DNA of 64,000 nucleotides, taken from Reyranella sp. CPCC 100927 (GTDB lineage: Bacteria; Pseudomonadota; Alphaproteobacteria; Reyranellales; Reyranellaceae). Below, piece after piece: positions 35,770 through 43,408 of this stretch (position 1 is the stretch's first letter; each line of letters opens with the position of its first letter). The stretch spans positions 62,001 through 126,000 of the forward strand of contig NZ_VOHA01000015.1 in NCBI RefSeq assembly GCF_007859315.1, read 5' to 3'. Under the pieces are notes generated by a model. The model saw only the letters and a program-made list of their open reading frames with translations. It made no database searches and was not told the DNA's origin. Made by a program: the position numbers and the translations under genes.

Positions 35770-36798
35770 ATGATTCCCAAGACCCATCGCCGCGTCGTCC
35801 TGGTGCGCCGGCCGCCGGGTGAGCCGGCCGAAAGTGATTTTCGCATCGAAGAGGTGCCCGTGCCGCAGCCCGGCCCGCGCGAGGTGCTGGTGCGTGTCAT
35901 CTACATGTCGCTCGATCCGTACATGCGCGGCCGCATGCGCGATGCAGCGTCCTATGCCGCGCCGGTCGGCATCGGCGAGGTGATGACCGGCGGCACGGTG
36001 GGCGAGGTGGTGGCGTCCAACCATCCCGGCTTCAAGCCTGGCGATATCGTGGAAGACCGCCTGGGTTGGCAGGAGTACGCGATCGGCGGCGGCCCGGCGT
36101 TGCGCAAGATCGATCCGTCGATCGCGCCGATCTCGACCGCCAACGGCGTGCTGGGCATGCCCGGCATGACGGCGTATTTCGGCCTGCTCGAGGTCGGCCG
36201 GCCCAAGCCGGGCGAGACGGTCGTGGTGTCGGCTGCGTCGGGTGCCGTCGGCCAGGTCGTGGGCCAGATCGCCAAGATCATGGGCTGTCGCGCGGTCGGT
36301 ATTGCCGGTGGTGCTGCCAAGTGCGCCTTCGTCAAGGACACGCTCGGCTTCGATGCCTGCGTTGACTACAAAGCCGGCGGCGATCTCGACGCGGCCTTGC
36401 AGGCGGCCTGTCCCGACGGCATCGATGTCTATTTCGACAATGTCGGTGGCGTCATCACCGATGCCGCGTTGCGCCTTCTCAACGCCTACGCGCGCGTCTC
36501 GCTGTGTGGCTCGATCTCGCAGTACAACGCCGCAGCACCCGAGATGGGGCCGCGGCTGCTGGGTACGTTCGTCGGCAAGCGGGTCACGGCGCGCGGTTTC
36601 ATCGTGACGGACTTCGCCGCCCACTACGGTCCGGCGCTGCGTCAGATGGGTGCCTGGATCAAATCCGGCCAGCTGAAATTCCGCGAGGATGTCGTCGAGG
36701 GAATCGACAAGGCACCACGCGCGTTCATCGGCCTGCTGCGGGGCGAGAATTTCGGCAAGCTGCTGGTGAAGCTGGGACCGGAACCGGGCGGCCGATAG
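35770..36798 (+). CDS. NADP-dependent MDR oxidoreductase (leukotriene B4 dehydrogenase/CurA-like)
   Basis: A 342-residue medium-chain reductase of the PTGR/LTB4DH type: YMSLDPYMRGRM, MPGMTAYFGLLEVGRPKPGE, VSAASGAVGQVVGQIAKIMG (NADPH fold) and YFDNVGG are diagnostic. Enzymes of this group reduce alpha,beta-unsaturated ketones or aldehydes. The ATG at 35770 follows a GGAAG and is preferred to the longer reading start. It lies 78 bases after the P450 gene and 36 before the Rieske oxygenase, in one direction, and may act on an enone made by one of those oxygenases. Confidence 0.93.
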   Translation: MIPKTHRRVVLVRRPPGEPAESDFRIEEVPVPQPGPREVLVRVIYMSLDPYMRGRMRDAASYAAPVGIGEVMTGGTVGEVVASNHPGFKPGDIVEDRLGWQEYAIGGGPALRKIDPSIAPISTANGVLGMPGMTAYFGLLEVGRPKPGETVVVSAASGAVGQVVGQIAKIMGCRAVGIAGGAAKCAFVKDTLGFDACVDYKAGGDLDAALQAACPDGIDVYFDNVGGVITDAALRLLNAYARVSLCGSISQYNAAAPEMGPRLLGTFVGKRVTARGFIVTDFAAHYGPALRQMGAWIKSGQLKFREDVVEGIDKAPRAFIGLLRGENFGKLLVKLGPEPGGR

Positions 36799-36834
36799 CC
36801 CGCCGTCAGCCAGACGATCATCGCGGGGTGCGGT

Positions 36835-38001
36835 TTGTACGAAGCGAGTCTGCCGGCTTGGACCTACAGCGACCCGCGGTTCTTCGAACGGGAGCGGGCG
36901 GCGATCTTTCGTCTGGCATGGCACATCATGGGCCATGCCAGCGAGGTGCCCCACGCCGGCGACTACATCACGCTCGACATCCTGGGCGAGCGTGTCGTGA
37001 CGGTGCGCGATGCTCAGGGCACGTTGCGCAGCTTCCACAATGTCTGCCGCCACCGCGCGGCCCGACTGGTGTCGCAGGCGCGTGGCCATTGCGGGGCGCG
37101 CCTGGTCTGCCCCTATCACGCCTGGACCTATGGCCTCGACGGACGCGTGGCGGGCGTGCCGTCCTGGCAGGGCTTTGAAGACCTCGACAGGTCGGCCTAC
37201 AGCCTGCATCCGGTGGAGCAGGAGATCTTCCGGGGCTTCATTTTCGTGCGCTTCGCACCGGGGCTGCCCTCCGTCGCCCAGATGATGGCGCCCTACACCC
37301 ACGAACTGGAACCATACGCACTGGAAAAGCTGGTGCCACAGGGGCGCGTGACCTTGCGGCCGCGGCCGGTGAACTGGAAGAACGTCGCCGACAACTATGC
37401 CGATGGTCTGCATATCGGCGTCGCCCATCCCGGCCTCACGCGCCTGTTCGGGACCAGCTACCGCATCGAGGCGCGCGACTGGGTCGACAAGATGTCGGGC
37501 GACGTGCAGGCCGTCCCATCGACGAACTGGTCCGAGCGTGCCTACCAGCGCCTGCTGCCGGCGTTGACCGAGGTGCCAGCCGATTGCCGGCGACGCTGGG
37601 CCTACTACAAGCTATGGCCCAACGTCGCCTTCGACGTCTACCCCGACCAGGTCGATTTCATGCAGTTCATCCCGGTCTCGCCCACTGAGACCCTGATTCG
37701 GGAGATCGCCTATGTGCTGCCCGGCGCCAACCGCGAGATGAGGGCGGCGCGCTACCTGAACTGGCGCATCAACCGCCAGGTGAATGTCGAGGACACGGTG
37801 CTGATTGAAGGCGTGCAGGGCGGCATGGCCTCGTCGTGCTACACCACCGGTCCGCTGTCGCCGAAGGAAGTGTGCCTGCGTGCGTTCGCCGATCGAATGC
37901 GCGCCTTGATCCCGGAAGCCCGTCACGAACGGCCGCCGTCCGCGTCCTCGCAGAGTCACGATTCCCCGGTATCAGGGGGCCACAGCAAGATGGAGCGGTG
38001 A
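36835..38001 (+). CDS. Rieske non-heme iron ring-hydroxylating oxygenase, alpha subunit
   Basis: A 388-residue oxygenase. The Rieske cluster is C-R-H (Cys71, His73) and CPYHAWTYG (Cys92, His95). The mononuclear iron site is DNYADGLHIGVAH, with Asp190, His193 and His198 in the usual D-x2-H-x4-H spacing. VNVEDTVLIEGVQGG near the C-terminus supplies the expected third iron ligand. The start is a TTG at 36835. Alpha subunits of this size include mono- or dioxygenases of monocyclic and terpenoid or betaine substrates. No beta subunit or reductase gene follows; instead it overlaps the start of zwf by one base (TGATG). Confidence 0.93.
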   Translation: MYEASLPAWTYSDPRFFERERAAIFRLAWHIMGHASEVPHAGDYITLDILGERVVTVRDAQGTLRSFHNVCRHRAARLVSQARGHCGARLVCPYHAWTYGLDGRVAGVPSWQGFEDLDRSAYSLHPVEQEIFRGFIFVRFAPGLPSVAQMMAPYTHELEPYALEKLVPQGRVTLRPRPVNWKNVADNYADGLHIGVAHPGLTRLFGTSYRIEARDWVDKMSGDVQAVPSTNWSERAYQRLLPALTEVPADCRRRWAYYKLWPNVAFDVYPDQVDFMQFIPVSPTETLIREIAYVLPGANREMRAARYLNWRINRQVNVEDTVLIEGVQGGMASSCYTTGPLSPKEVCLRAFADRMRALIPEARHERPPSASSQSHDSPVSGGHSKMER

Positions 38002-39461
38002 TGAGAAACGCGTCGCAGGTCGGGCCGGGACAGCCTCAGGTCGTCGTTCTCGTGGGGGCCACCGGCGATCTGGCACGGCGCAAGCTGCTGCCCGGCCTGT
38101 TCCGTCTCGCCAGCGCCGGGTTCATCCCCGGCTGCCGCATCATCGGTGTCTCGCTGGAAGATCTCGACGACGACGGCTTTCGTGCCATTGCCCACGAGGC
38201 GCTGACGCAGTTCTCCAGCCATAAGCCGAACGGCGAGGAATGGCCTGCCTTCGCCCGGACCCTGGCCTATGTCCCGCTGTCGGCTGGCGCCGGTGCCCTG
38301 AAGGCAGCGGTCGCGGCGGCCGAGCGTTCGTTGGACGGCGAGAGCCGGCGCGTGCACTATCTGAGCGTGCCGCCCAACGCAGCGCTGTCGGCCGTACGGT
38401 TGCTGGCGGACGCCGGGCTCGTCGAGCGATGCCGGATCATCATGGAAAAGCCCTTCGGCACCGATCTCGCCAGCGCCGTGACCTTGAACGCGCGCTTGCA
38501 TGAGGTCTTCGCCGAAGAGCAGATCTTCCGGATCGATCATTTCCTGGGCAAGGAAGCGGCGCAAAACATCCTGGCGTTCCGCTTCGGCAACGGCCTGTTC
38601 GAGCCGATCTGGAATCGCAACTTCATCGACCACGTGCAGATCGATGTCCCCGAGACCTTGGGTCTGGGTAAGCGTGCCGCTTTCTACGAGGCGACCGGCG
38701 CGTTTCGCGACATGGTGGTGACGCACCTGTTCCAGATCCTCGCCTTCATGGCGATGGAGGCACCGACGTCGCTCGAGCCGGCACCGATCAGCGAGGAGAA
38801 GAACAAGGTCTTTCGCAGCCTGGTGCCGATCGATCCCCGCAACGTCGTGCGCGGCCAGTATGCCGGGTATCGCGGCGAAGAGGGGGTCGATCCCGAATCG
38901 GACACCGAAACCTTCATCGCCTTGAAGTGCGCGATCGACAACTGGCGCTGGGCCGGCGTGCCGTTCTTCCTGCGCACCGGCAAGCGGCTGGCCGAAGGGC
39001 AGCGGATCATTTCCATCGCGTTCCGCGAGCCGCCCAAAAGCATGTTCCCGCCCGGGTCGGGAGTCGGCGCCCAGGGGCCGGATCACCTGACCTTCGACCT
39101 GGCGGATGCCGCCAAGATGTCGCTGTCGTTCTACGGCAAACGGCCTGGCCCCGGCATGCGCCTGGACAAGCTGAGCATGCAGTTCGCCATGCGCGACACG
39201 GGGTGGGCCGGCGACGTGCTGGAAGCCTACGAACGCCTGATCCTGGACGCGATGCGCGGCGATCACACGCTGTTCACGACCGCCGAGGGCATCGAACGCC
39301 TGTGGCAGGTGTCGGCGCCGTTGCTCGAAGCACCGCCGCCGGTCCGGCTCTATTCGCCGCAGTCATGGGGCCCGAAATCCATCCACCAGCTGGTGGCACC
39401 CCACGCCTGGCGGCTGCCCTTTGAAAGGGCCTGGCGCGACCCCAATCACCTGGGCAGCTGA
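38001..39461 (+). CDS. zwf: Glucose-6-phosphate 1-dehydrogenase
   Basis: A 486-residue G6PDH. VGATGDLARRKLLPGLF is the NADP-binding motif and RIDHFLGKE is the active-site motif with catalytic Asp-His. NRNFIDHVQIDVPETLG and MQFAMRDTGWAGDVLEAYERLILDAMRGD also match. It makes 6-phosphogluconolactone and NADPH for the pentose phosphate or Entner-Doudoroff route. Its ATG overlaps the Rieske oxygenase stop (TGATG), so translation is coupled. The usual neighbours pgl and edd are absent. NADPH supply to the oxygenases is a reasonable, though inferred, reason for the linkage. Confidence 0.97.
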   Translation: MRNASQVGPGQPQVVVLVGATGDLARRKLLPGLFRLASAGFIPGCRIIGVSLEDLDDDGFRAIAHEALTQFSSHKPNGEEWPAFARTLAYVPLSAGAGALKAAVAAAERSLDGESRRVHYLSVPPNAALSAVRLLADAGLVERCRIIMEKPFGTDLASAVTLNARLHEVFAEEQIFRIDHFLGKEAAQNILAFRFGNGLFEPIWNRNFIDHVQIDVPETLGLGKRAAFYEATGAFRDMVVTHLFQILAFMAMEAPTSLEPAPISEEKNKVFRSLVPIDPRNVVRGQYAGYRGEEGVDPESDTETFIALKCAIDNWRWAGVPFFLRTGKRLAEGQRIISIAFREPPKSMFPPGSGVGAQGPDHLTFDLADAAKMSLSFYGKRPGPGMRLDKLSMQFAMRDTGWAGDVLEAYERLILDAMRGDHTLFTTAEGIERLWQVSAPLLEAPPPVRLYSPQSWGPKSIHQLVAPHAWRLPFERAWRDPNHLGS

Positions 39462-39516
39462 CCGGGATGCTTCGGTCCCGCCGGGCTGCGTCAGCGCAAC
39501 CCGGCGGAATCGGTGC

Positions 39517-40329
39517 CTATGTGTCCTCGACGTCCGCAAGGACGATGCCATGGGTGTCGAACCACCACGCCGCCGACATGCCGGGATGCCGTGGTGCCAG
39601 GCGATGGTACATCGCGCGCAGCCGCTCCTGGCGCTGGCGCTCGGCGTGGAACACCGGGTGGTCCAGCGTGCCGCCTTGCCGCCACAGGGTGCGCAACAGG
39701 CGCCGCAGCGCATAGCCCTGCGCCTTGTTGCCGGGTACGTAGCCGGCATCCAGGATGGCGCTGATGCCCTCGCGCAGGAGATCGACCGCGGACGGCGGTG
39801 GCACGCCCAGCACGTGCTCCAGCCGCTGAAGGCCGAACCCGACATCGAGGCAATCGCCGCGTGGGTTCACGATGTTGCCGATCTCGATGTCGCCGACATA
39901 GAACTCGGTGCAGTAGCCGCCCGTCCCACCGTCCGACCACGTGCAATCGGGATCAGGCCGCACCTCGATATCGGCGGGATGCAGGTCGCGCCACAAGGCC
40001 GTCCTGTCGGGGTGGACCGTGACGTGCGTCGGCGTGATGCCGATGCGGCGCAGGTAAGCGTGCCAGAACGCGATGCCGTCGCCGACCGCCATCTGGCGGA
40101 AGGAGAACAGCCCCATCATGTCGAAGCGCAGGCAGTGCGTGCCATCGCCGACCTCTTCGAGGTCGTTCAGGCGCAGGCAGGACTGGATGTTGGCGACGGT
40201 GCCGACATAGCTGGTGTCGGCGAACAGCGACTTGAAGCGCTGCATGCCCGCGGAGATGAAGAGTGTACTGTCGTCACCCTCAGGCGGGCGAACCGAGGTG
40301 TTGAGCTCAAGAGGAATATCCGCATCCAA
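39517..40329 (-). CDS. Stand-alone alanyl-tRNA synthetase catalytic-core homologue
   Basis: The frame encodes 270 residues related to the AlaRS aminoacylation domain only: FISAGMQRF (AlaRS FTNAGMNQF; 25-33), NDLEEVGDGTHCLRFDMMG (55-73, motif 2 region), GYCTEFYVGDIEIGNIVNP (138-156), DVGFGLQRLEHVLG (162-175, motif 3 with its Arg) and NKAQGYALRRLLRTLWRQGG. There is no tRNA-binding, editing or C-Ala domain. The motif 2 Arg of AlaRS is not in its normal place. Such proteins are likely to activate an amino acid for a non-tRNA purpose, which is inference. The N-terminal helix appears to lie in another frame upstream (see the next entry). No biosynthetic genes are adjacent. Confidence 0.75.
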   Translation of the reverse strand: MDADIPLELNTSVRPPEGDDSTLFISAGMQRFKSLFADTSYVGTVANIQSCLRLNDLEEVGDGTHCLRFDMMGLFSFRQMAVGDGIAFWHAYLRRIGITPTHVTVHPDRTALWRDLHPADIEVRPDPDCTWSDGGTGGYCTEFYVGDIEIGNIVNPRGDCLDVGFGLQRLEHVLGVPPPSAVDLLREGISAILDAGYVPGNKAQGYALRRLLRTLWRQGGTLDHPVFHAERQRQERLRAMYHRLAPRHPGMSAAWWFDTHGIVLADVEDT

Positions 40330-40373
40330 GCAGTGCTGGCGATATTCCTCGATCAGGCGTCCCGCAGTGTCAT
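40330..40373 (-). other. Probable frameshifted 5' end of the AlaRS-like gene
   Basis: An ATG at 40373 has a strong CGAGGAGG upstream but opens a frame of only six residues (MTLRDA) before TGA at 40353-40355. The AlaRS-like frame, read upstream of its TTG at 40329, encodes LIEEYRQHCLDADIPLE, which matches the expected N-terminal helix before the core. Adding one base near 40356-40359 would fuse the two into a normal gene start. It could be a real frameshift, a -1 programmed event or a sequence error. Confidence 0.55.
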
Positions 40374-40462
40374 GGCAACCTCCTCGACTGTGCCGCCGGC
40401 GGGATGCCGGGCGGACCGGACATGAATATGGTGTACGCGTTCGAAAAAATCACGCCTTTCGG

Positions 40463-40516
40463 GCTCATATGAGCGAGCATTCGCCACTGTCCGGTCGTCC
40501 CGATTTGCGGATCGGG
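40463..40516. promoter_or_regulatory. Palindromes in the divergent AlaRS-like/receiver promoter region
   Basis: GCTCATATGAGC at 40463-40474 is a perfect 12-base palindrome, and CCCGAT with ATCGGG (40499-40504, 40511-40516) forms a second inverted repeat. The gap 40374-40639 has no gene. Either site may be an operator; no binder is indicated. Confidence 0.4.
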
Positions 40517-40639
40517 ATCGGGTCAATTTGGAGTATTTCGGCGCCGACAGGACAGGATTCCAGCATATAGTCGGCACAATTCAGTCGGGTTTTGATTATT
40601 CACTAATGCCATGGGATGCGGTGAGTGGGACAAGCGCTC

Positions 40640-41056
40640 ATGAAGATTCTTCTGGTCGACGATGAACCTGAGATCCTGGACGAGCTTCGTGGGATCCTGA
40701 GCCGTCGAGGTCATACCGTGATGTGTGTCGATGGTGCGATGGCGGCGATCCACACGCTGGGCCAGAACGGGCCGTTCGACGTGCTGCTGACCGACATTCG
40801 CATGCCCGACGGCAGCGGTATCGATGTCGTGCGGGCCTGCCTCGACCTGGACCACAAGCCGGCGACCTTCGTGATGTCGGGTCACGCCAGCGAAGAGGAG
40901 ATCGCGCGGGCGCGGGAGGAAGGGGCACTGGACTATTTCCCCAAACCGATCGCCTTGCGCGCTTTGATGGAGGTCCTGGCCGATTTGACCGGAAACCAGG
41001 CCCGCAACGCCATGACCGCCGTCAGGCGTGTACCCCGGACAACGCGCCGCCATTGA
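40640..41056 (+). CDS. Single-domain response regulator (receiver protein)
   Basis: A 138-residue receiver domain. The acidic pair is in LLVDDEPEIL (about 6-7), the phospho-acceptor Asp is in DVLLTDIRMPDG (about 53), the conserved Ser is in FVMSGHA (about 82) and Lys in DYFPKP (about 104). There is no DNA-binding or enzymatic output domain; the short C-terminal tail is basic. No histidine kinase is nearby, so it must be phosphorylated by a kinase encoded elsewhere. The ATG at 40640 is chosen over a GTG at 40625. Confidence 0.93.
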   Translation: MKILLVDDEPEILDELRGILSRRGHTVMCVDGAMAAIHTLGQNGPFDVLLTDIRMPDGSGIDVVRACLDLDHKPATFVMSGHASEEEIARAREEGALDYFPKPIALRALMEVLADLTGNQARNAMTAVRRVPRTTRRH

Positions 41057-41129
41057 TGGCGGGATGGCATTTGTCGACTCCATAGTCACTCTCGGTCATT
41101 TGCCGCGCGCGGGTATCACCGGCTAACCT

Positions 41130-41149
41130 GTTCGTACGAGGATACGAAC
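41130..41149. promoter_or_regulatory. Inverted repeat upstream of the epoxide hydrolase
   Basis: GTTCGTA (41130-41136) and TACGAAC (41143-41149) form perfect arms around six bases. It lies immediately before the ribosome-binding site (CCGGAGGA) of the epoxide hydrolase gene, where binding would block expression. It looks like a TetR-type operator; no such regulator is adjacent. Confidence 0.55.
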
Positions 41150-41165
41150 ATTCCGGAGGAACCCG

Positions 41166-42308
41166 ATGCCCGGCGCCGTGACGCCTTTCCGTATCGCCAT
41201 CGGCGACGATATCTTGGACGACCTGCGCGCCCGCTTGCGTAAGACCCGCTGGCCGGAGGCCGAGTTGGTCGGCGACTGGAGCCAGGGCGCGCCGCTGACT
41301 TGGATCCAGGAGATCTGCCGCTACTGGGCCGAGGAATACGACTGGCGCCGCCGCGAGGCGCTGCTCAACCGCTTCGCGCAGTTCACCACCGCGATCGACG
41401 GGCTCGATATCCACTTCATCCATGCGCGCTCGCCGCACGCCAACGCCATGCCGCTGATCATCACCCACGGCTGGCCGGGCTCCATCGTCGAGTTCCACAA
41501 GGTGATCGAGCCGCTGGTCGATCCGACCGCCCACGGTGGCGATGCGGCCGATGCGTTTCATGTCGTTTGCCCGTCGCTACCGGGCTTCGGCTTCTCGGCC
41601 AAGCCCACGGCCACCGGCTGGGGTGTCGACCGCATTGCGGCGGCCTGGGCGGCGCTGATGGATCGTCTCGGCTACGCCCGTTACGGCGCCCAGGGCGGTG
41701 ATTGGGGGTCGGCGGTGACCGCTTCGCTCGGCACGCAGGATCCCCAGCATTGCGCCGGCATCCACGTGACCCTCGCCATGGCCAGCCGGCCCAATGTCCA
41801 GGGTGCACCGACGCCGCAGGAGGCGCGGGCCCTGAAAGGGATCAAGGACTACGCCGACTGGGATTCGGGATACTCCAAGCAGCAATCGACCCGGCCGCAG
41901 ACGTTGGGCTATGGCCTGACCGATTCGCCGGCCGGCCAGGCAGCCTGGATCCTGGAAAAGTTCTGGGCCTGGACCGATTGCGACGGGCACCCCGAGAACA
42001 TCCTCGGCCGTGACGAACTGCTCGACAACGTCATGCTTTATTGGGTGACGGCCACGGCCACGTCATCGGCCCGCCTCTACTGGGAAAGTTTCCGGCCCGG
42101 GACTCGGGCGTTCGACAAGATCACGGTGCCGACCGGTGTTGCGGTGTACCCCAAGGAGATCGTGACGCCGGTGCGGCACTGGATGGAAGACCGCTACGTC
42201 AACATCCGCCACTGGCGCGAGATGCCCAAGGGCGGTCACTTCGCGGCGTTCGAGCAGCCCGGTCTGTTCGTCGAGGACGTGCGCGCCTACTTCCGGACGT
42301 TGCGCTGA
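41166..42308 (+). CDS. Epoxide hydrolase (EHN-type alpha/beta hydrolase)
   Basis: A 380-residue enzyme with the N-terminal EHN domain (FRIAIGDDILDDLRARLRKTRWPE) before the alpha/beta hydrolase core. The nucleophile Asp179 is in AQGGDWGSAV; HGWPGSIVEF is the oxyanion-hole HGWP motif; FPKEIV-like VYPKEI and GGHFAAFEQP, with the catalytic His, follow. Such enzymes hydrolyse epoxides to diols, for instance in juvenile-hormone- or terpene-like substrate breakdown. The ribosome site CCGGAGGA and an operator-like repeat lie directly upstream. Confidence 0.94.
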   Translation: MPGAVTPFRIAIGDDILDDLRARLRKTRWPEAELVGDWSQGAPLTWIQEICRYWAEEYDWRRREALLNRFAQFTTAIDGLDIHFIHARSPHANAMPLIITHGWPGSIVEFHKVIEPLVDPTAHGGDAADAFHVVCPSLPGFGFSAKPTATGWGVDRIAAAWAALMDRLGYARYGAQGGDWGSAVTASLGTQDPQHCAGIHVTLAMASRPNVQGAPTPQEARALKGIKDYADWDSGYSKQQSTRPQTLGYGLTDSPAGQAAWILEKFWAWTDCDGHPENILGRDELLDNVMLYWVTATATSSARLYWESFRPGTRAFDKITVPTGVAVYPKEIVTPVRHWMEDRYVNIRHWREMPKGGHFAAFEQPGLFVEDVRAYFRTLR

Positions 42309-42418
42309 CGCGACCGCTCACGCCGGCTGCCGCCCGAATGCCAGCCATGACAACAAGCGCACAGTAAGCGGCGGCGCTTTGGGCCAAGCTGCGGCAACGA
42401 ACCAGGAGGAACCGGCCC

Positions 42419-43288
42419 ATGAAGATCGGCGTTTTTTCCACGTTCATGTCACCGCTGGCGACGCCGCAGATGATCCGCGATTTCGGCCGGCGTGCCGAGG
42501 ATATCGGGTTGGAATCCATCTGGATGGGCGAGCACGTGGCGCTGTTCGACAAGAACACCTACGGCTATCCCGGTTCGAAGGACGGCCGCATTCCCGTTCC
42601 CGATGGCGGCGGCATGCTGGATGTCACCGCTACCTTCGGCTTCCTGGCTGCCGCCACGAAGTCGGTGCGCTTCGGTACCGGTGTGGCCTTGGTGCCGCAG
42701 CGCAACCCGATCTACACCGCCAAGGAGATGTGCACGCTCGACTGGCTGTCGGACGGGCGCATCGATTTCGGCATCGGCGTGGGATGGAACAAGGAGGAGG
42801 TCGAGGCCTGCGGCTATCGCTGGGAAGATCGCGGTGCGCGCTGCGATGAGTTCCTCGAAGTCATGCGGCGCCTGTGGACCGAGCCGGTCGTCGACTTCAC
42901 CGGCAAGTGGGTGAAATTCGAGACCATGCGCATGGATCCCAAGCCGATCCAGAAGCCGCACATCCCGATCATCGTCGGTGGCTATGCCGACGCAGCGATG
43001 CGCCGTGCCGTGCGCTTCGGCGCCGGCTGGTACGGCTTCAACCGCGATCCGGCCGGCACGAAGCAGATGCTGGACCAGCTCGACGCGGCGTTCGCCAAGG
43101 CCGGCCGCAAGCGCGACAAGGCGTTCCAGATCATCATCACGCCGCCGGTGTCGATGTCGGTCGACGCGATGCAGGCCTATGCCGATGTCGGCGTCGATCG
43201 CCTGGTGGTGAATCTCGGCAGCCAGCGGCCCGAGCGTGTGGGCCCGCGCCTGGCCGAGATCGAGACGCTGGTGAAAAGAGCGGGATGA
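42419..43288 (+). CDS. LLM-class (luciferase-like) F420/flavin-dependent oxidoreductase
   Basis: A 289-residue TIM-barrel oxidoreductase. AEDIGLESIWMGEHVAL, the FGTGVALVPQRNPIYTAKEMCTLDWLSDGRIDFGIGVGWNKEE core in outline, and KPHIPIIVGGYA are typical of the F420-dependent LLM group annotated as TIGR03619-like. Members use F420 or FMN and act on varied substrates. The CAGGAGGA before the ATG is strong. It lies after the epoxide hydrolase on the same strand. The true cofactor is unclear because F420 synthesis genes are not seen here. Confidence 0.9.
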   Translation: MKIGVFSTFMSPLATPQMIRDFGRRAEDIGLESIWMGEHVALFDKNTYGYPGSKDGRIPVPDGGGMLDVTATFGFLAAATKSVRFGTGVALVPQRNPIYTAKEMCTLDWLSDGRIDFGIGVGWNKEEVEACGYRWEDRGARCDEFLEVMRRLWTEPVVDFTGKWVKFETMRMDPKPIQKPHIPIIVGGYADAAMRRAVRFGAGWYGFNRDPAGTKQMLDQLDAAFAKAGRKRDKAFQIIITPPVSMSVDAMQAYADVGVDRLVVNLGSQRPERVGPRLAEIETLVKRAG

Positions 43289-43306
43289 AGGGGTCGAAAT
43301 CATGCC

Positions 43307-43391
43307 CCTGGGAGCGCGGGCCTCTGGCCCGCTCAAGGCGAAGGCGTTGCTCTCGCCTGACATGAGCGGGCGGGACGCCCGCGCTCCCAGG
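43307..43391. repeat. REP-like palindromic element, copy 2
   Basis: The outer arms (43307-43321 and 43377-43391) pair perfectly over 15 bases (CCTGGGAGCGCGGGC with its complement), and each half also has an internal GC-rich hairpin. It is a close copy of 31535-31613. It lies between the LLM and MFS genes, where it may act as a barrier or terminator. Confidence 0.8.
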
Positions 43392-43408
43392 TTCAGTCTG
43401 ATCCACGC

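Noticed and set aside
34399-37428. A 1009-residue open frame on the minus strand across the P450, reductase and Rieske genes
   Set aside because: It crosses three plus-strand genes with intact catalytic motifs and has low-complexity His/Arg/Asp-rich composition typical of antisense frames.
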